A DNA stretch of 64,000 nucleotides from Gelatoporia subvermispora B (Eukaryota; Basidiomycota; Agaricomycetes; Polyporales; Gelatoporiaceae): contig KB445797.1 of assembly GCA_000320605.2 (NCBI GenBank), positions 1,052,474-1,116,473 on the forward strand, in the 5' to 3' direction. Below are positions 22,644 through 34,890 of this stretch, piece by piece. Position 1 is the first letter of the stretch. Every line of letters begins with the position of its first letter. A model generated the notes under the pieces. That model searched no databases, was not told where the DNA came from, and saw only the letters and a program-made list of their open reading frames with translations. The position numbers were made by a program, and so were the translations under genes.

Positions 22644-24749
22644 ATGCGAGAGACTTATTGGATCCTCATCGTCGGACTGTGGTTCCTGTTGCACGCAACG
22701 GCTGCCATCGGTTCAACGGAGCTCACCTGCAACTTGGAACCCCTCGGCCATGGCAAAGACGATACCACTCAGGTGCGCAAATCGGTGACGTCGCCACGAG
22801 GCGCCTGACACTTCGATGCACAGATTGAGGAGGCCATCGCACGGTGCGGACATGGCGGTACTACCGTCTTCGCACCAGGCGAATACAACGTCACAAGGTG
22901 CGTCATAGACAGCTTTGTGAGCGTTGTGGAGACCAATACAGGAACCAGGAAGATGACTTGGGACCTGGCTAATTCCCGCGTCGATCTACATGGGTACCTG
23001 AACGTGAGCATCGCTTCGTCGCATGTAACTGCAAAATGTAAACTAGGGCCACTGTAGTTCAAAAAGGATCTTCCTTACTGGATGGACCCAGACAACACAT
23101 ACCGCGTCGTCTTCATCCAGGTGACACCCCCTTCTCAGGAGCCGGCTGCGCTCGCTGACCGTGGGACCAGAGCCAAGCGTCGTGGTTCGTCGTCACAGGC
23201 CACGACTTTGTCGTCGACGCCCACAACACCGGCGGCATCATCGGGAACGGGCAGTACTGGTGGTCCTGGTACGGAAATGGCACGCGCATCGACGGGGACG
23301 GCCGCCCGCTCGCGCTCACTGTGTCAAAGGCCACTCGCGGGACTATCGCGAATTTCCGTATCGAAGGCCAGCCATTCTGGTGCAATGCGGTCGTCGACTC
23401 GAAGGATGTCGTGTACGACGGGATGTACTGCAATGCGACCAACAGCGACCCTTTGTACTTCGGGCAGAAGTGAGTATATTGCGTCCCGGTTCTGGCAATC
23501 AGAACTGAGCATATCATCATAGTATTGTCTGGAACACGGATGGTGAGCCTCACAACCACAAAAGGGGCCAAGAATGACGCATGAACAAGCTTAGGCATCG
23601 ATACATACCGCTCAGACAATATCACGCTGTTGAATTGGGATGTACGTGCAGCTTCGGTCCCGCCCGCACGAGATAGGGGCCGACTCGTAATTGCAGATCA
23701 CTTTAGGAGACGATTGCCTCGCAATCAAAGGCGTATGGTACAAATCAGTAGCAGGAGAAGCTCAGCTGATATGCAGAACAGAATTCGACAAATATATTCG
23801 CCAAGAATATCACTTGCCGCGGAGGGACCGGAATTGCGTTCGGATCCCTCGGACAATATAAGAATCTGGTGCGTGCCTGGCCTTGGACCTCCACAGGGAG
23901 AGTTGGTAACTGGAACCTAGATCGACAATGTCGACAACGTCGTCATCGAGGATGTCACAGTAAGGAGCAGCGCACGAGTGATCGAGGGGTAGGCTGATTT
24001 CGTTCGTGCAGTTCCACCGGCTGGATCCTCAGATTCAGCCGATTATGAGCCACGGAGTAAGTCAGCCGTCCACCACACCCGAGCAGTCAAATCATAGCAG
24101 CAACCGGCTCCGTAGGTGTACTTCAAATCGTGGACGGGGACAACGATCGGCTTCCCACCTGCGGAAGGAGGGGGAGGGACGGGTAAGCGAATGCGTGCGC
24201 TTGTGAGTATATAAAGCTCACCTCGAGGCCTAGGGCTCGTAACGAACGTCATCGTACGCAACGTCAGCCTGGACAACGTCACGAACCCGATACAGCTGTA
24301 CCAGACGAACTCGGGGCACCCGTGAGTAAAGTCTCACCGGCTGCGAGCTGCCGCTGATGCATCGTGCAGCGGCGACGCGCCGTCGAGGCTGCAGTTCGCC
24401 AATCTCTCATTCGAAGATTGGACGGGGACCGCGCAGACTAATCTTAGTACGCCCGCTTCGCGTGCCGCGGCCTGGAGTCTCGCCCACTGATTAAGATCAA
24501 TCAGTCGTCGACCTAGAGTGCAGCCCCGCTGCCCCGTGTCCGAATATGTCGTTCCGGGACATCAACGTGACACCGCCGGACGGGCAGCAGGCAAACTTCA
24601 CGTGCAGTAACGTTATCGACGAGCACGGCCTCCCCGGTGCGTCCTGCAGCTATCGGCACCGTTTGCGCTTGGCTGACGTCTGGATCGCCAGCGAGCTGCA
24701 GCCCCTAGGGCCGCGGAGACAGAACGCACTGCATATGCCGTCGGGATGA
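22644..24749 (+). CDS. secreted glycoside hydrolase family 28 (pectin-degrading)
   Basis: Beta-helix enzyme of the polygalacturonase/rhamnogalacturonase family acting outside the cell on plant pectin. ATG 22644 was chosen because it opens a signal peptide (MRETYWILIVGLWFLLHATA); a TATA box sits 49 bases upstream. Exons in order give IEEAIARCGHGGTTVFAPGE, KDLPYWMDPDNTYRVVFIQ, FVVTGHDFVVDAHNTGGIIG with NGQYWW, a VSKATRGTIANFRIEGQPFW block, NTDGIDTYRSDNITLLNWD and GDDCLAIKG (two family Asp motifs). Then NITCRGGTGIAFGSLGQYKN and VYFKSWTGTTIGFPPAEG. The His of the usual GHG motif is Thr here (GGTG) and the Arg of RIK is replaced (VYFK). More than ten introns. The C-terminal exon to TGA 24749 is uncertain after NVIDEHGLPG. 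Confidence 0.82.
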
Positions 24750-25435
24750 TGATCATAGGTTCCAGTACCACGGCCACGGGGTGTTGGCACCAGATGGATC
24801 GCAGAGTGGGTCTGCAGCTAGCTGTAGTAGGGTGCGGTGATGCACATCGGGAGGGTGGAAGCGTGTAATATGGTGTATGAATCAGAAGATAGCGAGCCGC
24901 AGCATCGCTCCCAAGCAACTGGTATCGCATGACGACCTGTGCAGAGGAACGGTTCCGATCTGTCCATGCCAGAGATGTGGCTCACGACAGTTTACAACTG
25001 TTCTGTATGATTGCTTTGTGGCTGATGCACGGCAGATTTGGCAGGCTTAATTGGGTCTGGAGGCTGTTCGTTTGGTCGGAATACTCTGTGGCCCGCAGGT
25101 CGCAGGTCCGCAGACAAGAAGGAATATAACCAAGGAGATGTCGTGAGGATATGAGAAAGATCTATGAAATTGAGTGAGGTGGGAGAGAGTCGAGAATGCG
25201 CGAGGCTAACAGATTTGGGCCTTGTCATGGCAACGCCGAGATGCCGTGGCTGCTGTCTTTCCGGCCGTCGCACCCAACCTTGCCCTCAACAATCAAAAGC
25301 AATGGCCCCGCCTCACACCACGCCGCATCTTCCTTTCTCCTTCTCTCGTTTCGTTACTCTACATTCCTTTCTTTCAGGCCGGTCCTCCTCTCCTTTCTTA
25401 CCTAGCCCGCTGGTCGTCTCTTCGCTGCCTGTGCG
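24750..25435. other. intergenic with CT-rich leader of the NADPH oxidase gene
   Basis: About 0.7 kb. A long pyrimidine-rich tract at 25320-25425 precedes the oxidase start; a TTTCAG at its centre could be the acceptor of a 5' UTR intron. No gene is seen. Confidence 0.5.
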
Positions 25436-27747
25436 ATGTCTAACTACAACTCGAAACGGTCGTCACCGCTGGACTTTTCGGACGGGAAGATGTCTAATCT
25501 GTCTGAGCACCCCGACCTGACCATGGACCTCGCCATCAACGGGGACGCGCCGAGCCACCTTATGCGCAACAAGACGGAGCGCAAGCGGCTGCAGGGGCTC
25601 CAGAGGTCACAGACTATGATGAGCACGACCTCCATCCGCCGCGAGCCGAAGACGTGGAAGGAGAAATGGGATGTGTGGATGGTCAACGAAGGTTCCCGGA
25701 GGATCTTCTTTTTCACCTGGGTGGCCCTCCACATCATGGTCTTTGCCATGGGCTTCATGAACTACCAGCTGAAGGACAACCTGGTGACTGCCCGCGCCAA
25801 TTTCGGCATCACCTATCGTGAGTACCGCATGTTCTGTGCCGTATATCGTATATCTAGCTAAGTCGCTGTCTGGCCACGCCAGCCATCGCTCGCAGTGCTG
25901 CGCTCGTGCTCCACGTCGACGTCGCGTTCATTCTGCTCCCCGTCTGCCGGAACTTCATCTCGCTGGTCCGGCGCACGCCGCTAAATGACTTCATTCCCTT
26001 TGACAAGAACATCACGTTCCACAAGGCGACGGCCTGGTCGATGGTGTTCTTCACCTTCGTCCACATCGCCGCGCACATGGTCAACTTTGCGCGCCTTGCG
26101 AACCTCGACCCTGACGCGACCACCATCGGCAAAAAGATCGTCGCCTTCCTCGAGGCGAACTTCATCACGGGTCCCGGGGCGACAGGCTGGGTGATGACCG
26201 CTGCGCTCGGGATCATGGTGTGGTTCGCGGTCGAGAAGCGTCGCCGCGCCCACTTTGAGCGGTTCTGGTACTCGCACCACCTGTTCATCGTGTTCTTTAT
26301 TTGCTGGCAGCTGCACGGTATGTTCTGCATGATCCAGCCCGACCGCCCGCCGTTCTGCTCGTGGAACACCATCGGAGTCTTCTGGGTGAGTGCACTCGGT
26401 GTGGTCGAGAGCGCACGACGACTAAGCGCGTGACCGCAGCGGTACTGGCTGGTCGGCGGCGTGATCTGGATCTACGAGCGCATCCTGCGCGAAGTGCGGT
26501 CGCGCCACCGGACGTACATCTCGAAGGTCGTGCAGCACCCGTCAAACGTCGTGGAGCTGCAGATCAAGAAGGAGAAGACAACCACACGCGCGGGGCAGTA
26601 CATCTTCATCTGCTGTCCCGAGATCTCGTACTTCCAGTGGCACCCGTTCACGCTTACCAGGTGCGTCCCGTTCCGCGTGTGCGGTGCTCCCCAGCCGCTT
26701 ACGGCACCATCTCATCCCCAATCTAGCGCGCCTGAGGAAGACTACATTTCGGTGCACATCCGCGTCGTGGGCGACTTCACGCGCGAGCTTGCCGAGGCCG
26801 TCGGGTGCGACTTTGGCAAGAAGGACACCAAGGGCCCCAAGGAGGCGGGCGGGACCGTCATCGGCACGGCCGCGAACCCGCCGCTGCACAAAATCCTGCC
26901 GCGCATCATGGTCGATGGCCCGTTCGGCAGTGCGAGTGAGGACTTCCTGAACTTCGAGACGGTCCTGCTCGTGGGTGCGGGTATCGGTGTCACGCCGTTC
27001 GCGTCGTACGTTGTTGTTGTGCTGTCACTTAGCCTTTGCGCGGGAACTGAACGTGCTGCGCAGGATCCTCAAGTCCATCTGGTACCGGATGAACCACCTG
27101 AACAACTCGAAGCCGACCCGTCTGTCCAAGGTAAGCTCCTGGCGTGTCTTCTAGCTTGCGGAAGCTCGACGCCACAATGGCAGGTCTATTTCACCTGGGT
27201 CATTCGTGACTTTGGCAGCGCCGAGTGGTTCCATTCCTTGCTGCACGCCATCGAGGAGCAGGACACGCAGAACCGAATTGAGATCAACATCTATCTCACC
27301 GCAAAGATCAAGGAGGACGACATGAACAACATCATCGTGCGTGCCCCCTCCCGAGGCGCTCCCGCGTCGTCCATGCTGACCGCCGTCGTGCGACTAGGTC
27401 CAAGACGTTGGCGCGGAGAAGGACGCGATCACGTCGCTGCGCGCGCCGACGCACTTTGGCAGGCCGAACTGGGACCGAGTGTTCAGCTCCATTGTGGAGA
27501 AGCATCCCGAGACAGATGTCGGCGTGGTACGTGCTGGGTCCCCCTACCTCTCACGGACCGGGCGAGAGCTGAGCTTGTTTGACATGCAGCTGTTCTGCGG
27601 TGCGCCGGCTATTGGCAAGGCACTGCACGTGGCCTCGAACAAGTATTCCACCCCGGGCGGGACCAAGTTCCACTACGGCAAGGGTGAGTGTCCCCGTGCT
27701 GCCGCGCGGGCTGGTGCTGACTCGAATCGCCCGCAGAGAACTTCTAA
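25436..27747 (+). CDS. NADPH oxidase NoxA/Nox1 (gp91phox family)
   Basis: Membrane flavocytochrome that passes electrons from NADPH over FAD and two hemes to O2, making superoxide; in fungi it governs sexual development, hyphal fusion and differentiation. Start ATG 25436, cytosolic tail, then first helix RRIFFFTWVALHIMVFAMGF. The ferric reductase domain has heme-ligand helices with HKATAWSMVFFTFVHIAAHM and RFWYSHHLFIVFFICWQLHG, and the linker WRYWLVGGVIWIYERILREV. The FAD-binding motif is WHPFTLT, the NADPH motifs are VDGPFGSASEDF and VLLVGAGIGVTPFAS, then IEINIYLTAKIKEDDMNN and the C-terminal FCGAPAIGKALHVASNK and FHYGKENF with stop at 27745-27747. About eight short introns. No EF-hand is present, so NoxA/Nox1 rather than NoxC. 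All key motifs are intact. Confidence 0.95.
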
Positions 27748-30467
27748 GCCGGCGTGGATGTCGACGGACGGGCCGCTGGCGAGCATCGTACGTGCGGGGG
27801 CGGTATCGCGTGTTTCAGGACGGGGATCCGCGTCGTGGCTGTTCGCTTTCGCGGGCTGAGAACGGACGGTTTAGACCTGCACGGCTCGCTCCTGTGGAGT
27901 GGTAGCACAGGCTCTCGGATGCATGAACATTGCTGTTATTGTACGCTACATACCTGGTGCTGTAATGTGCCGCGCGCGCTCTCGGAAGCAACTGTACTAG
28001 TATTCAACACCCTCCTGTTGGTGGGATAGACCAGTTTGTTGGCCGGTCGCCGCTGCGGTGTGTGGCTGCGCTGGCACTTCCGTGATGATCGAGACCGTGG
28101 CACCTGGGTGTGTGCCGTCACTGGGATATGTTCCTCGGAGGTCGTATATATAGTATGTGTCATTGAGACCTAGATGCGACATCGTTCGATTCGACATCAA
28201 ATCACGACGATATGGACAGCTGTCTGCCGAGTATGCGTTCGGGTCTGCCAATTACGAACGAAGCTGGGCTCATACTTGACGGGGACACGACTCAAAAATA
28301 GCAGCGGCCATCATCGTGCAGTGCGCTGCGCATGGTTCCTTCCAGGACTCAAAATCAGCTAATGGACAAGAAAGTCATCATGCTGCTTCGAGGACAGCGC
28401 GAAATTAGCCTGACCACAGTACTTTGAATGTTCTCGCCGATGCATAGAGTGTTGTGTAATTGACTGATCTGGTAGCCCGAACATGAGTTCCTAGGCTATG
28501 CCTCGCTATAATGTCTCGCTGTCGTTCGAGCCTCAGTTCAAAGTGGTAAGGGAAAGCGGGTATGGCGATGAAAGGAGAAACCGCGTGACTGTACATCGCT
28601 CATCCAAATAGGGGTTCTGAAATATGGCGGGGCCATCAGTGTCGTCGATCATTGGAAAGACCCGCTGCAGTCGCAGCGGGGATCGTTCCGTCGGATTTGT
28701 GTATGATAGCTCTGGGTATGATCATAGAGTGTATGAGAAGCATTATTCTTGTTTATATTCTCGAAAGTGACAAAAGGAACCGGATTCGATCCAGATTCGC
28801 TATATTTGGTCTTTCCGATCCGTCATATGCTTACCTGCCAAATATCTCCTTTCCAAAGAAGTATGCTATATTATTCTGTGATGCATACCCTAGACCGTCT
28901 GAGTTTGAGTGAACAATCTTGTCTTGAGTCAGCCCGCCACCTCCAATTACATGGAGGTTATGCTTTGAAGCTCTGTCTCGGTCGTATTATAAATAGTCTT
29001 GAGGTTCACGGTCTCCCGTGCTAGAGTGACGTGCCGTAAATGCCAGAAGCGTGCCGACGAGAGTGGCCGTCGGCGTATGGCGACATATGTTTCGCATTAC
29101 TTGCCCCGTCATACACCGACTGTTCCCGGCAGAATATCTCCCGAACACTCGATTTAGATAGCATTAGTAGTAGAGTTTATAGATGAGATGTTCGAATTCT
29201 TCCAGATCGCTGAATACTCGTAGTAGAACTGTTTCCTGTAGCCAGTAAGACCTATTCCGAAAGGACTTGGGCGACAGTTTTGGTCCTCGGTTAACGCGCG
29301 CTATGGTCTCTGATTGGTCAAACTACACTTCAGCGACCGTGATCGGACTTTTCGAAACGGTCCTAGTCAGAATGCGTGCGTCCGAGCTGTGGAGGGCCGT
29401 GCTTGTCGCGCTCCGAGGACATGTCGACGGAAAACATACCACGCGCGCGGATAGGATAGAATAGGATGGTAGACGGTCTGGCACGTGGCTCAGCGCTCCG
29501 GGCCCGGCGGGCTGGTCTTCGGACGCTCCTGAGTCGTGCCTTGGGAAGCTGCCCCTGTGGCTGTCAGGTCGATTCGAACGAGGGCTGTAGGTGGAGGTAT
29601 TCGTGGTGAGCTTGTTGGACAGAATAGCGTCCAACAGCATTAACAGCTTGCGTGCCTTGCCAGTCACCATCGCGGGTCCCTCAGCCGCCGGCCCGTCCGC
29701 TGGCCGTCTGCTCTCCTTGGGACGGGCGTATTGGGTTCCTTGCAGGCCTCGGAGCTTCCATGAACGTCCAACATTCTGAGCCTAGACTGTGTGGTCGAGC
29801 AGCTTGATCACCCGAATAGCCAGTTATCTCTGTTGTTTTTTCTCTCTCGATTTGTTTTTTTCGCTCGCTTCAGGCTGCCTCTGGGGATCGCACGACATCG
29901 TGAGCACAGCTGTCAGGCAAGGCTCGTCGGGGCCGCAGGCTGAGCCTGAACGAGGTCGCCGATCACGAGCCCAGTTGGAATTGTAAGCAGTGCGCGGAGG
30001 CTGCGTCTCTCGCGAGCGTCGCCGCCACCACCATCTGGCGGCCGCCTCCTCCTCGGAAATAAGAGGTATGTGGCTCGGCCGGGATGTTCCCTCTGTAGGA
30101 TCAGGCAATTGTGCGGGCTTCGGACGGGTGCGACGCCCACCCTGGCGGGATATAGTATGATCCTCGCACTGCGCTGGCCTGCTCTGTGCCATTCGCGTAC
30201 TGGTCCCGGCGTTCACTGGCGCTGGGGGGGCTTGGAAGCACGCATGTGGGCTGCGCGCAGGCTAATTCGACCCGGCCTTCGCGATGTCGCGATGTGCACC
30301 GGCACCGTCGCACCAGAGCGACCGTCCAGTGCAACTGCACATAACACCATGCAAGCCCAACCTTTGCGTGATCCTCGGACTCCGCGGTTCTCAGCCTGGC
30401 ACAGACGAGCGGATCCCTATATAGCGAGACGTGTGGTTCCGAAGGCGAGCACCGTAGACCTGCGATC
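27748..30467. other. 2.7-kb stretch without a recognisable gene
   Basis: Short frames only, on both strands, none with a known domain or convincing splicing. A frame on the minus strand at 29323-29670 and others near 30070-30700 are compositionally biased shadows. T-rich runs near 29836-29871 (TTTTTT, TTGTTTTTTT) stand out. I see no transposon ends or RNA genes. Confidence 0.45.
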
Positions 30468-31463
30468 ATGCCTGCACAGAACGCCTACGTCCGTCGTCTG
30501 CTCAACCCGTCCGGTGCGTTGTCCACCGCTGCGTATGTTGCTGACGCTCACATCTCGCGTTTGTTGCAGAAGACGAGCTCCAGGCGGCCGTCGAGGTCCT
30601 CCGAGCGGCATTTTACGGCGGTATTTACCTCGCTTTTGTACCAAGTATTTCTGGCTGACCAGCAGGGATATCCCCCGACAGACACCGGCATGGCGTCCTT
30701 GAGCGAGGGCTCGAAGCGCCTCGAGACCCTCCTGTACCGCCTAACAATGAGAGCAGCGCTCGAGCACGGCGAATTTCACGTCGCCGTCGTGGACGGCCAA
30801 ATACAAGGAATCGCCCTGTTCATAGGCCCCGAATACGACTGGGTCTCCTAGTCAGTGACATGTCACGCGAGCCGCCGGAGGAAGCTGACGACTGCGCCAC
30901 CAGCGAGCAGCCCGAATTTACGAATCAGTTATCGCAGTATGGCCAAGAATGGTATGCTCACCATGTGCGTTTTCTGGAAGACTCGTCGAAGCTCGCCGTG
31001 CCCGCTTACGCACTCGCTTAGTATGCCCCCACATACGAAGAGCTGTACAGGTCCGCGTTCCTGGACGGCCGTCAGAGCAGACGCGATGCATGGAACTTGG
31101 CGTTGCTGGGGATCAACCCCCCTTATCAGAGGCAAGGACTTGGCCGCTCGCTGCTCGCTGCAGTGATGAGCAAGGTTGGTTATTTCGCCGGCGCCCCGAT
31201 CCCCCTTGCGTATTTATCCTCAAATGCCACAGGCCGACTCGGATCGCAAACGACTCACCGCGAACGTCAAGAATCCAACTACGGTACGGTCTTTCTTTCC
31301 TCGATTTTTCCTACGTTCGCGGCTGACAGCTCGTGTGCAGGTGCAATTCTTCCGCAACCTGGGATTCAGCCACCGGTCGGTGAAGAATTTCACTTCGAAG
31401 GATTTCACAGGATTCCCGCTATGGTGCATGGCACGAGAACCCACACGCCCCCGATCTGCTTAG
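30468..31463 (+). CDS. GNAT-family N-acetyltransferase
   Basis: Transfers an acetyl group from acetyl-CoA to an unknown amine. Start ATG 30468 (MPAQNAYVRRLLNPS), spliced to EDELQAAVEVLRAAFYG and then DTGMASLSEGSKRLETLLYR. A beta-strand block FHVAVVDGQIQGIALFIGPE follows. The acetyl-CoA motif A is intact: LLGINPPYQRQGLGRSLLAA (Q/R-x-x-G-x-G) at about 31096-31160, followed after introns by ADSDRKRLTANVKNPTT and VQFFRNLGFSHRSVKNF, and the end FPLWCMAREPTRP with stop 31461-31463. About 220 residues, six or so introns. Substrate unknown; no partner gene adjacent. Confidence 0.8.
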
Positions 31464-33679
31464 GTGAGTTCCATATCGATGCATGTGCAAATCCGCTCTA
31501 GGCTTATTAGATCAAGTCATTTCCCCCTGGCTTTCCTGGTATTTTTCAGCATCTCTCTTCCGACGCGCCTGAAACACGTGCTACCTTACTCGCTATACCC
31601 CATCTTGAATGGAGGTGCTCCCTCTAACGACTCTCACCGCGGTGTATACTCCGTACCTGTACGCTCCTAATCACTTCCCGCTCCCGCTGTGCTCGTGGGC
31701 GCCGCTGGATAATTAGCCCGCCGGCGCGGGTTGACGTTCTCGCGGATGCTGGTGTGTCGCGGATACCGTGGCACTCCGCAACGTCCTCCGGACCATTCGA
31801 CCTTCACCACGAACGCATCAGTAGCATACGTCTTGCACGACCTGTACCCCAGCCGGCCTCGTGCCCGCCTCGTTCAGCAGATAACAAGTGTTCACTATAT
31901 ACCGAATCTGTGTGCGCATGCGCGATGGACGAGAAATGTGAAGCGCGTGCGAGCTGCGATAGCTGACGTTGATGTCATCATCCCGTTGTCATCGGCGAAT
32001 GCCACCATGTCCTCGGGCGTCTCTGGTGGGCCCATCAAGTGCGCCGCGGCGCCTCAGACGTTCTTTCGACATCTCCAACCCACTTTTTCTGTTCGAAGTG
32101 CGGAGGCTCCAAGTCCGACGCAGGAAAAATTCTCAATAATCATATCAAATTGCATTCAAATTCGCCTAGAAGCCTTATGTCCGGGCGAAGGCTAGACCGT
32201 CTCGCACAAGCTGCGCGCGACGAATCAAATATTTAGAATATAAGGAAGATGGCAACGAGCCCCAGAACACTTCTCTGCCGCAGTGCCGCAGACCGTCCGC
32301 GACTTCGCGCATCGCGCGACATTTTCGAACCTGCGTGTAGTCGTTGCCACAAGTCCGTCGCCCCATCGAGTCGCGCCAGGCCGGCGGGCCTGTGAGACGG
32401 CCCTAGTTGCGCTGTTCCTGGCACGGTCGCGGCTAGCGACTCGTCGGGCAGCCTACTAGCTAGGATAGCTGTGATGCGACCCCGCGACGCCGCCCACAGA
32501 GCACAGCGTTCGGGAGGATGCGAGACGTGAGCGGAACTGTGCGACTGATGCCAGCGGGAGCGAACGCACTAGTGTGCGCGGGAGGCGCTCTGGACTCAAT
32601 TCGGCGACGGAGCAGAGCGCAGCGACGGGCTGCGTACAGACGCGTGGCCTAGAAACCGTCGCACCAGCATGTGCATAGTGTCCTAGGAAGAGAGACGGGA
32701 GCCCGGCAGTGATCGCCGCTGTACTCCCGAGAGCCGGGTGGTCCTGGGTCATACTAGTGTGCGGTAGCTAGCACAGCCCTCCGAGCTGCTCAGATGACCA
32801 CTTATCGTCCATCGCAGGACCGCAGCGGAGGCGATCCAAGTTCCCAAAAGTGTCGCGAAGTGGGTGCAGAGGAGTGTGCGTGCCTCGTACGCGGCGCAAC
32901 GTCAGCGATAGGTGGGGGGCCGTCACCACGCCGCGCAGCGCGTTATCAGCTGGCTGGGAGCTAAGCGATTAGTCGTGGTTGTGGAAACATGCCTTCCCAG
33001 CGCAGGGGATGAGGGTGGACTGTGGCCGCTGGGCGGCAAGTTCCGTTCGTATCAAGGCACGTTGCCGCCCCCGCTATATTGGGTGGCTATTTCCCCGTTA
33101 ATTCTGGCTTGCATCACTGCTGGGGCTCCGTGGTGAGCACCATCGTGCTCAGGCAAATTCATCAGAATCCTGCCAGAAGCTCCGGGACTAACGGGACAGC
33201 GGGATTCTGTGCCGTCGTGCTCCTCACGCAGTCGCGCAGATGCGGGGCAGCCAGAGCTGGCCGGATTCGAGCGGTCAGTCGCCCACTTGCGGCAACTGTT
33301 TCGTGGGCGCTGGCGACCCTGCAAGTTACCACGGGGGCTTTCCCTTCGAAAAATGTCGCCACGAGATGATGCTGATCTCTATTGAGCGGGGGCAATTGTC
33401 TTTTTGACAGAGAGATTCGCGGGGCACACAGTTCGCCGCCCTACGCTGAGCCACTGCAAGCGATACTTTTTGCCGAATGCAGTAGCGCATCCAGTGATAT
33501 TGGGTCGCCTCCTGCTTGCCACAAGATCCAGGATCGGCTTGATAGAGCGAGGCAGCCGACAAAGCCCTCCTCTGAGCGGCTACAAACGTTGTTCATCTTT
33601 ATAAGTACGTTGTACGTTGTTTGATCCCCCTACTTTTTCCAACCCCGATCACCTTCGCGCCCCCTTTCACTTACGTTAC
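31464..33679. other. 2.2-kb stretch without a recognisable gene
   Basis: The longest open frame (31731-32195, plus strand) has no known domain and no codon pattern that convinces. The remainder is GC-rich with short overlapping frames. No RNA gene or repeat is seen. Confidence 0.45.
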
Positions 33680-34890
33680 ATGACGCCGTCGACTTCGTTG
33701 ACTGGTTCCCCGGACCAGAGCATTGCATCCCTTCCACAGCAGCGGTCGTCGGATGAGCGACCTGAACGGTCGAGGAACGCGAAAGGCAAGCCACACTGTC
33801 CTTGTATCTCGTTTGCAGGCTCTTACGACGCGAGGTTCAGCCCAAGCTCGTCATCGCGCGAAGCGCAAGGCGTACATTGAACAGGTGCGACACTTTCCCA
33901 GGTGTACACACTTTACGATGCGTAGCTCACACGGCCGTAACGCATAGCTCGAGCAAACGGTGACGAAGCTCCAGAGTGTCCTCGCGCTCTCGCCAGACCA
34001 AGTAGCTGCATTGCCGCCGCCTCTCGTTCGGATTCGCGAGCTCGAACACGAGAATGAACTCCTCCACCGAGAGATCGAAGAGCTTCGCCGCCAAGTTGAG
34101 CTGAAGAACGCGCAGTTACGTCCAGACTTGAGCCGCCGAACCGAGCTCCCGACGCCAAGCGACGATCGTCGCTTCGAGCGCGAAGGCAAACGTAGGCGAA
34201 TGGTCGATCAGGGCGGTTACATTGTAAGTTGGGATAGCCGCACATACTTGCAGCGCGACTTACAATCTCGTACGACGCGCAGGAACCCAATTCGCCACAC
34301 GGGCACAGTCCCCCACCGCCTCTATCAATCCCGCAGACCTCGCATCAATACGCACAGTCTCAGGCGCAACCTACTATGCAGCAGACGTACTCGAGGCCCA
34401 ACTCGTCCTTCTTCGCATACGGACTCGCCTACCCCGCAACACCCTCCGCGTCGAGCGCCACCTCGAGCCCCCCGTTCTCGGCGAGTATTGTCTCTATGTC
34501 TGCCAGTTATGCTCTCCAGCACAACTGCGCGTACTGAGAACTCGGGATCCTAGTGACGCCCGTTCTGTTTTTGTTACCCACAGCCCTCGGAATACGCCCC
34601 GCAGCACGCGCAATCGCATCATCGCAATGCCTCAGCCTCCTCTCAGCACATTGTCTCCCCACAGTACACACATGCTCATAATCACTACGAGCTCGTGAAG
34701 CTCGAGGAAGAAAGTTACAATACGGTACGTCAATCTAGCTATTGTGGTGCTTAGCGCCGTGCTCACCAATTCCGTGTAGCATCACTCGCTCCCCACGCAT
34801 ACTAATGGATACTCTACAAATCTACCAGCGTTTACGACTAGCCAGGCAACAATGCCCCACTGGCAAACTTATTCGGCTGAGCGAACGTGA
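33680..34890 (+). CDS. bZIP transcription factor
   Basis: DNA-binding regulator. Start ATG 33680 (MTPSTSLTGSPDQSIASLPQ). The basic region is assembled over the first intron: ...ERSRNAK joins AQARHRAKRKAYIEQ, which then joins LEQTVTKLQSVLALSPDQVA, giving the bZIP signature N-A-K-A-Q-A-R-H-R-A-K-R-K. The zipper continues with RIRELEHENELLHREIEELR and RQVELKNAQL. The joint in the basic region requires a GC-AG intron (donor after AAAG at 33784, acceptor AG at 33839-33840). The C-terminal half is Pro/Ser/Gln/His-rich (PNSPHGHSPPPPLS, SEYAPQHAQSHHRNASASS, HYELVKLEEESYN), ending TYSAERT at 34888-34890. The splice between 34500 and 34590 could not be resolved by eye, so the tail is tentative. Confidence 0.75.

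Noticed and set aside
27748..30467. Possible transposon remnant in the large gene-free gap
   Set aside because: No reverse transcriptase, integrase or transposase motif and no terminal repeats could be seen.
31731..32195. 154-codon plus-strand frame
   Set aside because: No domain and no paralogue; composition does not support coding.
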